The notes under the pieces are model-generated. The model worked only from the letters and a program-made list of their open reading frames with translations. It did no database searches and was not told the DNA's origin. From NCBI RefSeq assembly GCF_003182155.1, contig NZ_QGTG01000006.1:1-64000 (forward strand): a stretch of DNA of 64,000 nt, read 5' to 3'. Numbering within the stretch: position 1 is the stretch's first letter; every line of letters begins with the position of its first letter. The stretch comes from Chitinophaga sp. S165. Lineage in GTDB: Bacteria > Bacteroidota > Bacteroidia > Chitinophagales > Chitinophagaceae. Shown piece after piece: positions 44,958 through 53,540 of this stretch. The position numbers and the translations under genes are program-made.

Positions 44958-46043
44958 ATGATTAAGAAATTTACGATTCTGTTAGTAGATGACCGGATGG
45001 AAAACCTGCTGTCATTGGAACAGATGCTGCTTGCCGACAACAGGAATTTCATACACGCTACGTCAGGAAATGAGGCATTAAAACAGGTCTTAAAAAATGA
45101 AGATATCGGGCTGATCATGCTGGATGTGCAGATGCCGGATATGGATGGATTTGAAGTGGCACGACTGCTAAAGGCTAATCCTAAAACCCGGGATATTTCT
45201 ATCATTTTCGTAACCGCAATAAACAAGGATGAGTACCATGTGCTCAAAGGTTTTGAAAAAGGGGCAGTGGATTATCTGTCCAAGCCATTAGACATTAATA
45301 TGACCCGCGCTAAGGTAGATGTATTTGAGCGGCTCTACCTTTATCAACATGAATTAAGACAGGCATTAAAAGATAAGGAGCTGATCAACGGTCAGCTGGA
45401 GCGCTTTATGCACGTCGTGGCGCATGACCTTAAGTCGCCTTTGTCTGGTATTACCGGATTGCTGATGCTGATGAAGGAGGAAGAAGAGATCAGCCAATCG
45501 GTTTTCCTGACCGAATATACGAATATGGCTATCAATGCCACATCCCAGCTGGCGGATATGATCACTGCCATCCTGGACTACAGCCGGGAGCATCAGTTCC
45601 GGCATATGGAGGAAGATGTGGACGTGGGGGACCTTCTGCAGCAGCTGACCAGATTATTATTCCCACCGGCACATGTCAGGATAGAGATAGAGGAGGGAAT
45701 GCCGGTGATCCATACCAGCAAGCAGAAACTGCAGCAGGTATTTCAGAACCTGTTGACAAATGCCATTAAATATAACGATAAGGAAACCGGGGAGATCTAT
45801 ATAGGGGGAACGCCTGACGGGGATTTTTATGAATTTTACGTTAAGGATAACGGTCCCGGTATTGAGGAAAAGGACAATGAGCGCATTTTCCGCCTGTTCG
45901 AGAAAGTGGACAATGAGGACGACAAAGGCACTGGCATAGGGCTGAACATCCTGAAATTGCTGGTAGAAACTCAGGGGGGAAAGGTGTGGGTAGAGTCGAA
46001 ACTAGGGGAGGGCAGTACCTTTTATTTCCAGTGGAGAAGATAA
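44958..46043 (+). CDS. Response regulator-histidine kinase fusion
   Basis: A 361-residue cytosolic protein with an N-terminal receiver (LLVDDR at 8-13, D56 in IMLDVQMP, Lys in YLSKPLD) followed by HisKA (VVAHDLKSPLSG, H156) and an ATPase domain (NLLTNAIKYN, KDNGPGIE, GTGIGLNIL). Receiver-kinase fusions pass a signal from one phosphorelay into another. It probably receives phosphate from the hybrid kinase and passes it on, perhaps to the single-domain regulator at 39261. Confidence 0.92.
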   Translation: MIKKFTILLVDDRMENLLSLEQMLLADNRNFIHATSGNEALKQVLKNEDIGLIMLDVQMPDMDGFEVARLLKANPKTRDISIIFVTAINKDEYHVLKGFEKGAVDYLSKPLDINMTRAKVDVFERLYLYQHELRQALKDKELINGQLERFMHVVAHDLKSPLSGITGLLMLMKEEEEISQSVFLTEYTNMAINATSQLADMITAILDYSREHQFRHMEEDVDVGDLLQQLTRLLFPPAHVRIEIEEGMPVIHTSKQKLQQVFQNLLTNAIKYNDKETGEIYIGGTPDGDFYEFYVKDNGPGIEEKDNERIFRLFEKVDNEDDKGTGIGLNILKLLVETQGGKVWVESKLGEGSTFYFQWRR

Positions 46044-46111
46044 AAAGCTATCAGGTAAGAAAAAAAAGTCATAAATTAAATGTTGAATGACGGGGAATAG
46101 CCCTATTCAAT

Positions 46112-46327
46112 ATGTGTATGATAGACTTTTACTTATATTCAGACAGGAACAATGAACATGTATCCGAAGCCGGTAAAGAAGACGAAATAGTACATACCGG
46201 ATCGGGCGGAGCATTTGATGAAACAGAATCAGCTGAGGATGAAGCGGAATGGGAAATGAGTGATGAACAGCTGGATGAGCGTTTAGAAAACGAGGAAAAA
46301 AACTCAAAAAAGCCTCCTGCCTATTAA
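46112..46327 (+). CDS. Small acidic hypothetical protein
   Basis: A 71-residue soluble protein with a strongly acidic middle (about residues 35-62, DETESAEDEAEWEMSDEQL) and a short basic Pro tail. It has no recognised family. It lies 68 bases after the receiver-kinase gene on the same strand, and may be the last gene of that operon. The opposite-strand frame is a shadow. Confidence 0.5.
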   Translation: MCMIDFYLYSDRNNEHVSEAGKEDEIVHTGSGGAFDETESAEDEAEWEMSDEQLDERLENEEKNSKKPPAY

Positions 46328-46364
46328 TTTAGGATAATATACTGTTTACGAGAGGACAAAAAAA

Positions 46365-46392
46365 ACCGGCACTAAAGGAATAAAGTACCGGT
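46365..46392. terminator. Hairpin between convergent genes
   Basis: ACCGG-C-ACT faces AGT-A-CCGGT with one mismatch. An A run on its left gives a T run for the minus-strand fecR transcript. Confidence 0.65.
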
Positions 46393-46459
46393 ATTTCATT
46401 TTGCATTGTTCGTAAACGAAGATAATAGTATTCTCCGGCGGCATTACGGCCGTACGGTA

Positions 46460-47608
46460 CTATTTAATATGTATAGTATCATTTTTGTAATAATAGTCTG
46501 CACTTCGGATTATCTTCAACATTTCCAGGAAACCTTCTATCCCTTCTGATCTGTTGATCTGCACATTAAATGTTTTTCTGGCTACAGCAGGATGGTCGGT
46601 TATGATCTTGACGTCATACCATCTTTCCAGTATAGGTATTATCTCACTAAGCGGTGTCTCCTGGAACTCATATTTTCCTTCCAGCCATGAAAGTACGTCG
46701 TTTTTATCAAATGGATGCGTATTGATCCCATTTTGAGTAGTACAATCTGCCTGGAAACCTGGTTTAAGGATTACTTCCTGTTTGTCTGCCAGCACTTTTA
46801 CGGCTCCCTGCACCAATGAGATGGCGGCTTTCCCGGAATTATATGTGTTAACATTAAATTCGGTACCGAGTACCTGTATGGTGGCGTCAGGAGTGTGTAC
46901 GGTAAAAGGTTGGTCGGCTGCTGTGGCTACTTTTATATATGCTTCCCCGGTAAGGGATATTTCGCGGGAGTTACCTGCGAACCCGAAGGGGAACTGTAGG
47001 GTACTGCCGGCATTCATCCGGATCTCGGTACCATCGGAGAGTCTTATGGAATAATCTTTACCCGGAGGTACTACCAATTTATTTAATCCGCTGTCGTCCC
47101 TGTCTGCAACGAAAGTGAGTGTATTCCGGCTGTTATTGAGTACAACCTGCTCATCTTCCGTTTTTGGATGTTGTTCTCCGCCCGAGAGGTCTATGATCTG
47201 GCCATTCCTGAGTTCAAGATAAACACTTTTAGCAGGAATCTGCTTATGAACGGCCGACAGGACTTTAGAGGAATGGTTGGTTTTTAATACCGTATAAATG
47301 AATATTCCGGCTCCGGTAACAGCTGCTGCTACGGCGACAGCCATCAGCAGTTTTCCGATGCGGAAGGACCGTTGTTGCGGATTGTGAACTTTCTCCCTGA
47401 TGCCGGACATGATATCTCCGGTTGAGATATTTTCGAAGTCCGCCCTGTGTTTCGGGTTCCGGAGGTAATAGTCCTGGATATTATTCCAGGCGTCGTTCAC
47501 GGCAGGATCTCTCTCAATTAATGCATCGATCTCTACCTGCTGATCTTTACTAAGACCGCCTGTAAGCTTAAGCATTAATAACTCGTGTATGTCGGATCTG
47601 CTCTTCAT
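46460..47608 (-). CDS. fecR: FecR-type anti-sigma factor
   Basis: A 382-residue membrane anti-sigma regulator. A cytosolic N-terminal domain (about 1-80) binds the sigma factor, and a single membrane helix lies at about 84-105. The periplasmic FecR domain (about 175-280, KDYSIRLSDGTEIRMNAGSTLQFPF and AYIKVA) and the C-terminal DUF4974 domain (about 310-382, FNVQINRSEGIEGFLEMLKII) follow. It would relay contact with the SusC N-terminal domain at 48627 to the ECF sigma factor encoded 42 bases upstream. Confidence 0.92.
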   Translation of the reverse strand: MKSRSDIHELLMLKLTGGLSKDQQVEIDALIERDPAVNDAWNNIQDYYLRNPKHRADFENISTGDIMSGIREKVHNPQQRSFRIGKLLMAVAVAAAVTGAGIFIYTVLKTNHSSKVLSAVHKQIPAKSVYLELRNGQIIDLSGGEQHPKTEDEQVVLNNSRNTLTFVADRDDSGLNKLVVPPGKDYSIRLSDGTEIRMNAGSTLQFPFGFAGNSREISLTGEAYIKVATAADQPFTVHTPDATIQVLGTEFNVNTYNSGKAAISLVQGAVKVLADKQEVILKPGFQADCTTQNGINTHPFDKNDVLSWLEGKYEFQETPLSEIIPILERWYDVKIITDHPAVARKTFNVQINRSEGIEGFLEMLKIIRSADYYYKNDTIHIK

Positions 47609-47650
47609 GTACTTCTCATAGTGACAATACCAGTATAAAAGCTTTAGTGC

Positions 47651-48184
47651 TTACAAGACCTTTTTTAGTTTCTCCTGTAATTTTTTACAGGCAGTATAGA
47701 TATGTACATTGACGGTATTGATGGAAAGGCCAAGATCAAGGGCCACTTCCTTTCTTTTTTTACCTTCAACAAAGACCTGTGTAAAGATGTTGGACGACTG
47801 CATGGGAAGGGCGTCGATCGCGGCAGAAATAGAACGTTTCAGCTCTTCTTTTTCTATGCGGGATTCTGCCTTGGTGGAAATGTCCTGGAAGAACGACCAG
47901 GCGTCTTTCCGGCAATCTTCCGAATCCCTGTTCTTAATATAGCGATAGCATTTGTAACGGAGAGATTGGAACAGGTAGGACCGCACATTGGTTTGTACGT
48001 TTGACAGGGAGCGCTTTTCCCATATTTCTATGATCAGCTCCTGAACAATGTCTTTGGCATCCTGGCTATCTTTTAATAACCGGTAGGCTTCCGCCCATAG
48101 TGCCTTGGCATGGTCCTCAAATATATTTTCGTATGTAACATTATCGTCTGCAACAGGCAGATCGTTAGTATTCGCATGACGCAT
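47651..48184 (-). CDS. ECF sigma-70 factor
   Basis: A 177-residue extracytoplasmic-function sigma factor. Region 2 includes AYRLLKDSQDAKDIVQELIIEIWEKR (residues about 37-62), and region 4 is the helix-turn-helix VEGKKRKEVALDLGLSINTVNVHIYTACKKLQ. It is held by the downstream FecR and released when SusC signals; it then transcribes the susCD operon across the divergent region. A minus-strand -7-like TACTTTCG lies at 48265-48272. Confidence 0.93.
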   Translation of the reverse strand: MRHANTNDLPVADDNVTYENIFEDHAKALWAEAYRLLKDSQDAKDIVQELIIEIWEKRSLSNVQTNVRSYLFQSLRYKCYRYIKNRDSEDCRKDAWSFFQDISTKAESRIEKEELKRSISAAIDALPMQSSNIFTQVFVEGKKRKEVALDLGLSINTVNVHIYTACKKLQEKLKKVL

Positions 48185-48626
48185 TATATAAACCCTTTAC
48201 TATTTACGAATGTTGTGCTTCTCCCCCGGTAGCAGATACAGTTTGTGTTGTTTAAAAAGCGGGGCGAAAGTACTAAAGACATATATGTTATTTTGAAATT
48301 AACTTATGGGTACTCATGTTAACGATTTGTAAAGAATATCCGGAGATAAGTACGTAAACAATGCTACAGTGCTGTAAATGCTTGTCTTTTAGGTCCTTGC
48401 GTGCGGCTGAGAATCGTGGATGTCTTTTATTGAGATTGTTCTGGCACTGAGTACATATACGCTAAAAAAACAGGACCGGATTTCCCGGGTTTAAAAAAAA
48501 TGATTTTTGTCCACTAAAGCTTTTTCAGGTAACCTGTCACACTACAAATACAATAGTTAAACTCGTTTGTTCAGGCATTGTGCAATTGTAGTAAACGTTT
48601 TATTGGCCACTATAATTCCTGATGAT
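48185..48626. other. Divergent control region of sigma factor and susC
   Basis: 442 bases with a minus-strand -7-like element (48265-48272), a TGTCCACTAAA motif (48508-48518) about 110 bases before susC, and A/T-rich tracts. No gene is seen. Confidence 0.5.
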
Positions 48627-51600
48627 ATGTCTCACCTTAGTTGGGTCCGTATGTTATATGGGCTCGGGGTCATTGTTCTACTTATTTCCCCTTATGCTAA
48701 TTTTACTACACAGGCCCAGGGCCATCGTAAGGACCGAAAAATATCCCTGCAATATGAAAACATTGGCCTTGCTGAACTTTTCAATATCATAAAGAGAGAA
48801 ACAGGATATAATTTCTTCTACAATAATCAGTCTGTTAATGACCAGATCAAAGTAACAGTGCATGAAAGCAATACTCCGCTCACACAGGTACTGGATAAAA
48901 TATTAAGTATCCGCGGATACTCATGGGAGCTGCGTGGGAATACGATCGGCATTTTCATGAAAGAAGGAACGGAAGCACCTGAAAGTACGACCAAAGAGGA
49001 AGGTGTAATTGTAAGAGGTATCGTTACTATGGCAGATGGCACACCGCTGGAAGGTGCTACTATCAATCTTCCGGGTGCAGGCACAGGTGGAACAAGAACA
49101 AATGAGAAAGGCGCCTTTTTTCTGCATAAGACCAGCGCGGATAGTATTATCAGGATCAGTTACACTGGGTTTAAAACACAGGAGATCATCGTAAAATCGG
49201 CTGCTTCTCTTCGAGTCGTATTGGCGCCCATGATCACCGATCTTGCCGTGGTAGCGGTGAGAAGTAATGGCTATCAGAGAATTCCCGCTGAAAGGGCTAC
49301 AGGTTCTTTTGTACAGGTGAATAACCAGTTACTCAATCGCAGAGTCGGCGCTACTATACTTGAGCGCTTGGAGGGTGTAACCAGCGGTGTTTTATTTCCG
49401 AATAAGAATATTCCGCCCTTGTCTAATGAAGCCTATATTTCAATCAGGGGAAGAAGCACTATCCTTGCAAATGCACAACCGCTGGTCGTAGTAGACAATT
49501 TCCCTTATAACGGAGATATCAATTTGCTGAATCCCAATGATGTGGAAAGTATTACCATTCTGAAAGATGCTGCTGCTGCTTCTATCTGGGGTGCTTTCTC
49601 AGGAAACGGTGTAATTGTTATCACTACTAAAAAAGGAAAACTGCATCAACCGCTTAAAGTAGAAGTGAATACAAATCTTACCATAGGTTCTAAACCGGAT
49701 CTTTTTTATAATCCTGCTTTTCTAAGTTCCAGCGAATTTATTGACGTAGAGAAAACCTTGTTTGACAAAGGCTTTTATGATGCGGATCTGTCTAACGATT
49801 ATAGCTATCCTGTTATATCGCCCGTTGTTGAATTGCTGAATAAAAAAAGAAGTGGGTTGATGCCTGCTGCAGAAGCCGATGCTGCGATTGACCAGCTCAG
49901 AAAGAATGATGTCAGAAAAGATTACGAAAAATATTTTTACAGGAATAGTGTCAATCAGCAGTATGCAGTGAATGTTAGTAGTGGCGGGGACAAGTCCGCC
50001 TATTTGTTATCAGTAGGATACGACAGGCTTTTAGATAATAAAGTAGCTAATGCATCCAGCCGGTTCACGATCAATAACTACAGCACATTTCATTTGTGGG
50101 ACCGGGTGGAATTGTCTTCGGGGGTATCTTTTGTGTTGAATAAAGATAATAGGGACGGAAGCGTTGGGACCATTTCCCCTGGGGGCGGCAAGAGTGTTTA
50201 TTATCCATATGCACAACTGGCAGATGCTAATGGAAATGCAATGCCATTGCCTAAAGACTTTCGGTACAGCTTTATCAGCGAATTGAAAGGTGATGGGCTG
50301 CTTGATTGGACATACAAGCCGCTGGACGAAATTAAGCTGATCGATAATGTAGAGAGGAAATATCATATCAGGTTTAATCCTGGTGTTAAAATAAATATTA
50401 TCGATGGATTAAATGCAGAAATAAAGTATCAGTTCGAAAAGCAAATAGGTAAGCGGGAAGACTTTAACAGCGTAAATTCTTATTACGTAAGAAGTCTTTT
50501 TAACCTGTTCACACAAGTAGAAGGCGGAAGTGTAAGTCATCCTATACCCCTGGGGGGAATGATGACAGAAAACCAGGTAGAGCTTACTTCTAACAATTAC
50601 AGAGGACAGTTAAATTTTAACAGGACCTTCAATGATCGTCATACATTCGCTGCTATAGCCGGGGTAGAGCAACGGGAGACGGTTACCGAAGAAAATATTC
50701 ATATATACATGGGTTATAGTAAGGAAACCCATACTTATAATAATGCATTGGATTATAGCCGCTACTATGATGGTTACAGATATCTTGGAGAGGCCGGATA
50801 CATTCCGAATGTAAACATGTTGAGGCGTTATAGTAATATATTTATTTCTTACTTCGGAAATGCCTCTTATTCGCTTGATAGAAAGTACACTATTTCCGGG
50901 AGCATCCGGTTGGATCAAAGTAACATATTAGGTGTTAAAACGAATCAGAAAGGTGTGCCTTTATGGTCGGTAGGGCTTGGATGGGAATTAAGTAAAGCGT
51001 CTTTTTATCGGATTGATTGGCTGCCATATCTGAAAATGAGAATGACATATGGTTACAACGGTAATCTGGACCCGGCCCTTTCTGGTAAACTGGTAATTAC
51101 ATATGCGGATAATGCAAATCCTGTAGGACTTCCACAAGCTGGTATTGCCAACCAGCCTAATCCCTTTTTGAGATGGGAGAAGGCAGGTATGTTTAATGTG
51201 GGGATTGATTTTGAAACGAAAAATAAAATACTGGGAGGTAGTATAGAATATTATCTCAAAAGAGGGACTGATTTAATAGGCAATCAAATTGTTGCCATGC
51301 AAGTCGGAACAAATATATTCAGAGGGAATTCTGCTGATATGAGAGGAGGTGGGGTAGACCTCAGTCTGACCTCTTATAATGTTAACCGTGAGATAAATTG
51401 GGTCACAGATTTTTTGTTTAGTTATAACTGGGATAAAATAACCGAGTATAAACTTAACACGACCTTAAATGATGCGATAGCAATCGGGGATGGTTCATCA
51501 TCCGCTTTGTTGCCCATTATTGGCCGGCCTGTATATGGTGTATACAGTTATAAATGGGGAGGGCTGGACCCGGAAACAGGAGATCCGCTTGGTTACTTAG

Positions 51601-52163
51601 ATGGAAAGATCAGTAAAGACTATAATGGGATTATGAGTGGTAACGATGAGGCTTCCATTACCTATAATGGCCCCGCCCGTCCTACTATATTCGGAGCCAT
51701 ACGCAATACGTTTTCTTACAAGAGAATCAGTTTGTCTGTTAATCTTGCCTATAAATTAAGGTACTACTTCAGGCGCTCTTCCATTTCTTATAACAGTCTG
51801 TTCAATTTCTGGAGTGGAGGACACAAAGATTATTTATTGCGCTGGCAACAACCGGGAGATGAACTGCATACCAATGTACCCTCTATGATCTATCCTGAAA
51901 TTGATAACAGAGACAATTTTTACAGATATTCGAGCCCACTGATAGAAAAGGGAGATCATATCCGGCTGCAGGATTTAAGATTAGGCTATTCGCTAAACCA
52001 TTTGTTTCTTTCAAAAAGAGGCATTGATGACCTGCAAGTATATTTCTATGCCAATAATTTGGGTATTGTATGGAAAAGTAATAAGGCAGGTCTGGACCCT
52101 GATTATGTGATGGGATATCCTGCAACCCGTACGTTTTCACTTGGATGTAAAGCGGCGTTTTAA
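48627..52163 (+). CDS. susC: SusC-type TonB-dependent transporter with STN signalling domain
   Basis: A 1178-residue outer-membrane receptor. After a signal sequence (to about residue 30) comes a secretin/TonB N-terminal domain (about 38-90, YENIGLAELFNIIKRETGYNFFYNN), a carboxypeptidase-like domain (about 125-195, VRGIVTMADGTPLEGATINLPG), a plug domain, and a large barrel ending in Phe. The STN domain makes it a transducer that signals through FecR to the sigma factor. The ATG at 48627 is preferred over the TTG at 48567. The gene overlaps none of its neighbours and precedes susD by 13 bases. The ligand is unknown. Confidence 0.95.
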   Translation: MSHLSWVRMLYGLGVIVLLISPYANFTTQAQGHRKDRKISLQYENIGLAELFNIIKRETGYNFFYNNQSVNDQIKVTVHESNTPLTQVLDKILSIRGYSWELRGNTIGIFMKEGTEAPESTTKEEGVIVRGIVTMADGTPLEGATINLPGAGTGGTRTNEKGAFFLHKTSADSIIRISYTGFKTQEIIVKSAASLRVVLAPMITDLAVVAVRSNGYQRIPAERATGSFVQVNNQLLNRRVGATILERLEGVTSGVLFPNKNIPPLSNEAYISIRGRSTILANAQPLVVVDNFPYNGDINLLNPNDVESITILKDAAAASIWGAFSGNGVIVITTKKGKLHQPLKVEVNTNLTIGSKPDLFYNPAFLSSSEFIDVEKTLFDKGFYDADLSNDYSYPVISPVVELLNKKRSGLMPAAEADAAIDQLRKNDVRKDYEKYFYRNSVNQQYAVNVSSGGDKSAYLLSVGYDRLLDNKVANASSRFTINNYSTFHLWDRVELSSGVSFVLNKDNRDGSVGTISPGGGKSVYYPYAQLADANGNAMPLPKDFRYSFISELKGDGLLDWTYKPLDEIKLIDNVERKYHIRFNPGVKINIIDGLNAEIKYQFEKQIGKREDFNSVNSYYVRSLFNLFTQVEGGSVSHPIPLGGMMTENQVELTSNNYRGQLNFNRTFNDRHTFAAIAGVEQRETVTEENIHIYMGYSKETHTYNNALDYSRYYDGYRYLGEAGYIPNVNMLRRYSNIFISYFGNASYSLDRKYTISGSIRLDQSNILGVKTNQKGVPLWSVGLGWELSKASFYRIDWLPYLKMRMTYGYNGNLDPALSGKLVITYADNANPVGLPQAGIANQPNPFLRWEKAGMFNVGIDFETKNKILGGSIEYYLKRGTDLIGNQIVAMQVGTNIFRGNSADMRGGGVDLSLTSYNVNREINWVTDFLFSYNWDKITEYKLNTTLNDAIAIGDGSSSALLPIIGRPVYGVYSYKWGGLDPETGDPLGYLDGKISKDYNGIMSGNDEASITYNGPARPTIFGAIRNTFSYKRISLSVNLAYKLRYYFRRSSISYNSLFNFWSGGHKDYLLRWQQPGDELHTNVPSMIYPEIDNRDNFYRYSSPLIEKGDHIRLQDLRLGYSLNHLFLSKRGIDDLQVYFYANNLGIVWKSNKAGLDPDYVMGYPATRTFSLGCKAAF

Positions 52164-52176
52164 TGATAAAGTAAAA

Positions 52177-53532
52177 ATGATGAGGCACATACTTTTTTAC
52201 ATAGCTTTAAGTAGTTTACTCTTTGCCTGTACAAAGAAACTGGATGTTAAACCCGACCAGTCCAAAACAGTACCGGAAACAATTGCTGACTTTCAGGCAC
52301 TATTGGACAATTCTGAGCAGATGAATGTCAATATTCCTTCTTTTGGAGAAGCCGGTTCAGATAATTACTACATTGTTGATGGCCGCTATAATGCCTTAAC
52401 ACAGGCAAGTGAGAGAAACGCCTATATATGGGGGAAAAATATTTTTCCGGTCAATTCTCTCGCGCTTGATTGGGGCGGGAATTACACGAGAGTGAACTAT
52501 TGTAATCTTGTACTGGAAGGTCTGGAAGATATGACAGAGGACGTAATTGCTCCCGGATACATGAACGCAAAGGGATCTGCATTATTTTTCAGGGCATTTT
52601 CTTTTTATACTTTGGCGGAGGAGTTCAGCAAACCTTATGACAGTGCTACAGCCGCTTCTGATCCCGGTATTCCTTTGAGATTGTCTTCAGATATTCAGCG
52701 GTTATATCAACGCGCCAGCATACAGGAAACCTACGATCAGATTATAGGCGATCTTACAGCGGCAGTTGAACTTTTGCCAGATATTACTGAATATAAAACA
52801 CGCCCTTGCAAGGCAGCTGCATTTGCTTTGCTGGCAAGAGTTTTCCTTACGCTGAAAGATTATGGAAAGGCATTGGAATATGCTGGTCTTTCTCTTGCTA
52901 TTTATGATGATCTGCTGGACTATAATCAGATAGACGGCAGCGGTACATTATCATTCCAATCGCTTAATAAGGACGTATTGTTACATGCTACGTTGTCGAG
53001 CACCGGTTTGCTAAGAATAAATTCCACTTATGTTGATTCCTTATTGTACAAGGAGTATGACGATAATGATCTCAGAAAATCACTGTTCTTCCGGCAGGGC
53101 GCAAACGGTTTTACATTTAAAGGATCTTATTCCGGAGATGTTTTTGCGCAATTTGGTGGCATAGCTGTAGACGAAATATATCTGATCCGCGCGGAATGTT
53201 ATGCGCGTAAGGGAGATATAAACAGGTCAATGGATGATGTTAATACATTGCTTAAGACCAGGTGGAAGACAGGAACGTATGAGAATATGACTGCTACTGA
53301 TCAAACCGAGGCACTGGAAAAAGTGTTGGTGGAAAGAAGGAAAGAGTTGATTTTCCGTGGTCTTCGATGGACAGATCTGAGACGATTAAATAAAGACGCA
53401 CGTTTTGCGAAGACTATAACCCGAGTAGTGAATGGTATGACTTATCAGTTGGCCCCTAATGATCCCCGTTATGTATATCCTATTCCCGATGACGAAATCA
53501 GGTTAAGTGGAATACAACAGAATGATAGATAA
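52177..53532 (+). CDS. susD: SusD/RagB family nutrient-binding lipoprotein
   Basis: A 451-residue surface lipoprotein (lipobox Cys at about residue 18 in LLFACTKK) that caps the SusC barrel and delivers a ligand. TPR-like helices are visible (AAFALLARVFLTLKDYGKALEYAGLSLAIY). The C-terminal SusD block has the ALEKVLVERRKELIFRGLRWTDLRRLNKD signature and the end YVYPIPDDEIRLSG. The ATG at 52177 gives a proper signal sequence; the upstream frame overlaps susC. It is followed after 8 bases by the TlpA-like gene, forming one operon. Confidence 0.95.
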   Translation: MMRHILFYIALSSLLFACTKKLDVKPDQSKTVPETIADFQALLDNSEQMNVNIPSFGEAGSDNYYIVDGRYNALTQASERNAYIWGKNIFPVNSLALDWGGNYTRVNYCNLVLEGLEDMTEDVIAPGYMNAKGSALFFRAFSFYTLAEEFSKPYDSATAASDPGIPLRLSSDIQRLYQRASIQETYDQIIGDLTAAVELLPDITEYKTRPCKAAAFALLARVFLTLKDYGKALEYAGLSLAIYDDLLDYNQIDGSGTLSFQSLNKDVLLHATLSSTGLLRINSTYVDSLLYKEYDDNDLRKSLFFRQGANGFTFKGSYSGDVFAQFGGIAVDEIYLIRAECYARKGDINRSMDDVNTLLKTRWKTGTYENMTATDQTEALEKVLVERRKELIFRGLRWTDLRRLNKDARFAKTITRVVNGMTYQLAPNDPRYVYPIPDDEIRLSGIQQNDR

Positions 53533-53540
53533 AACAAGCT

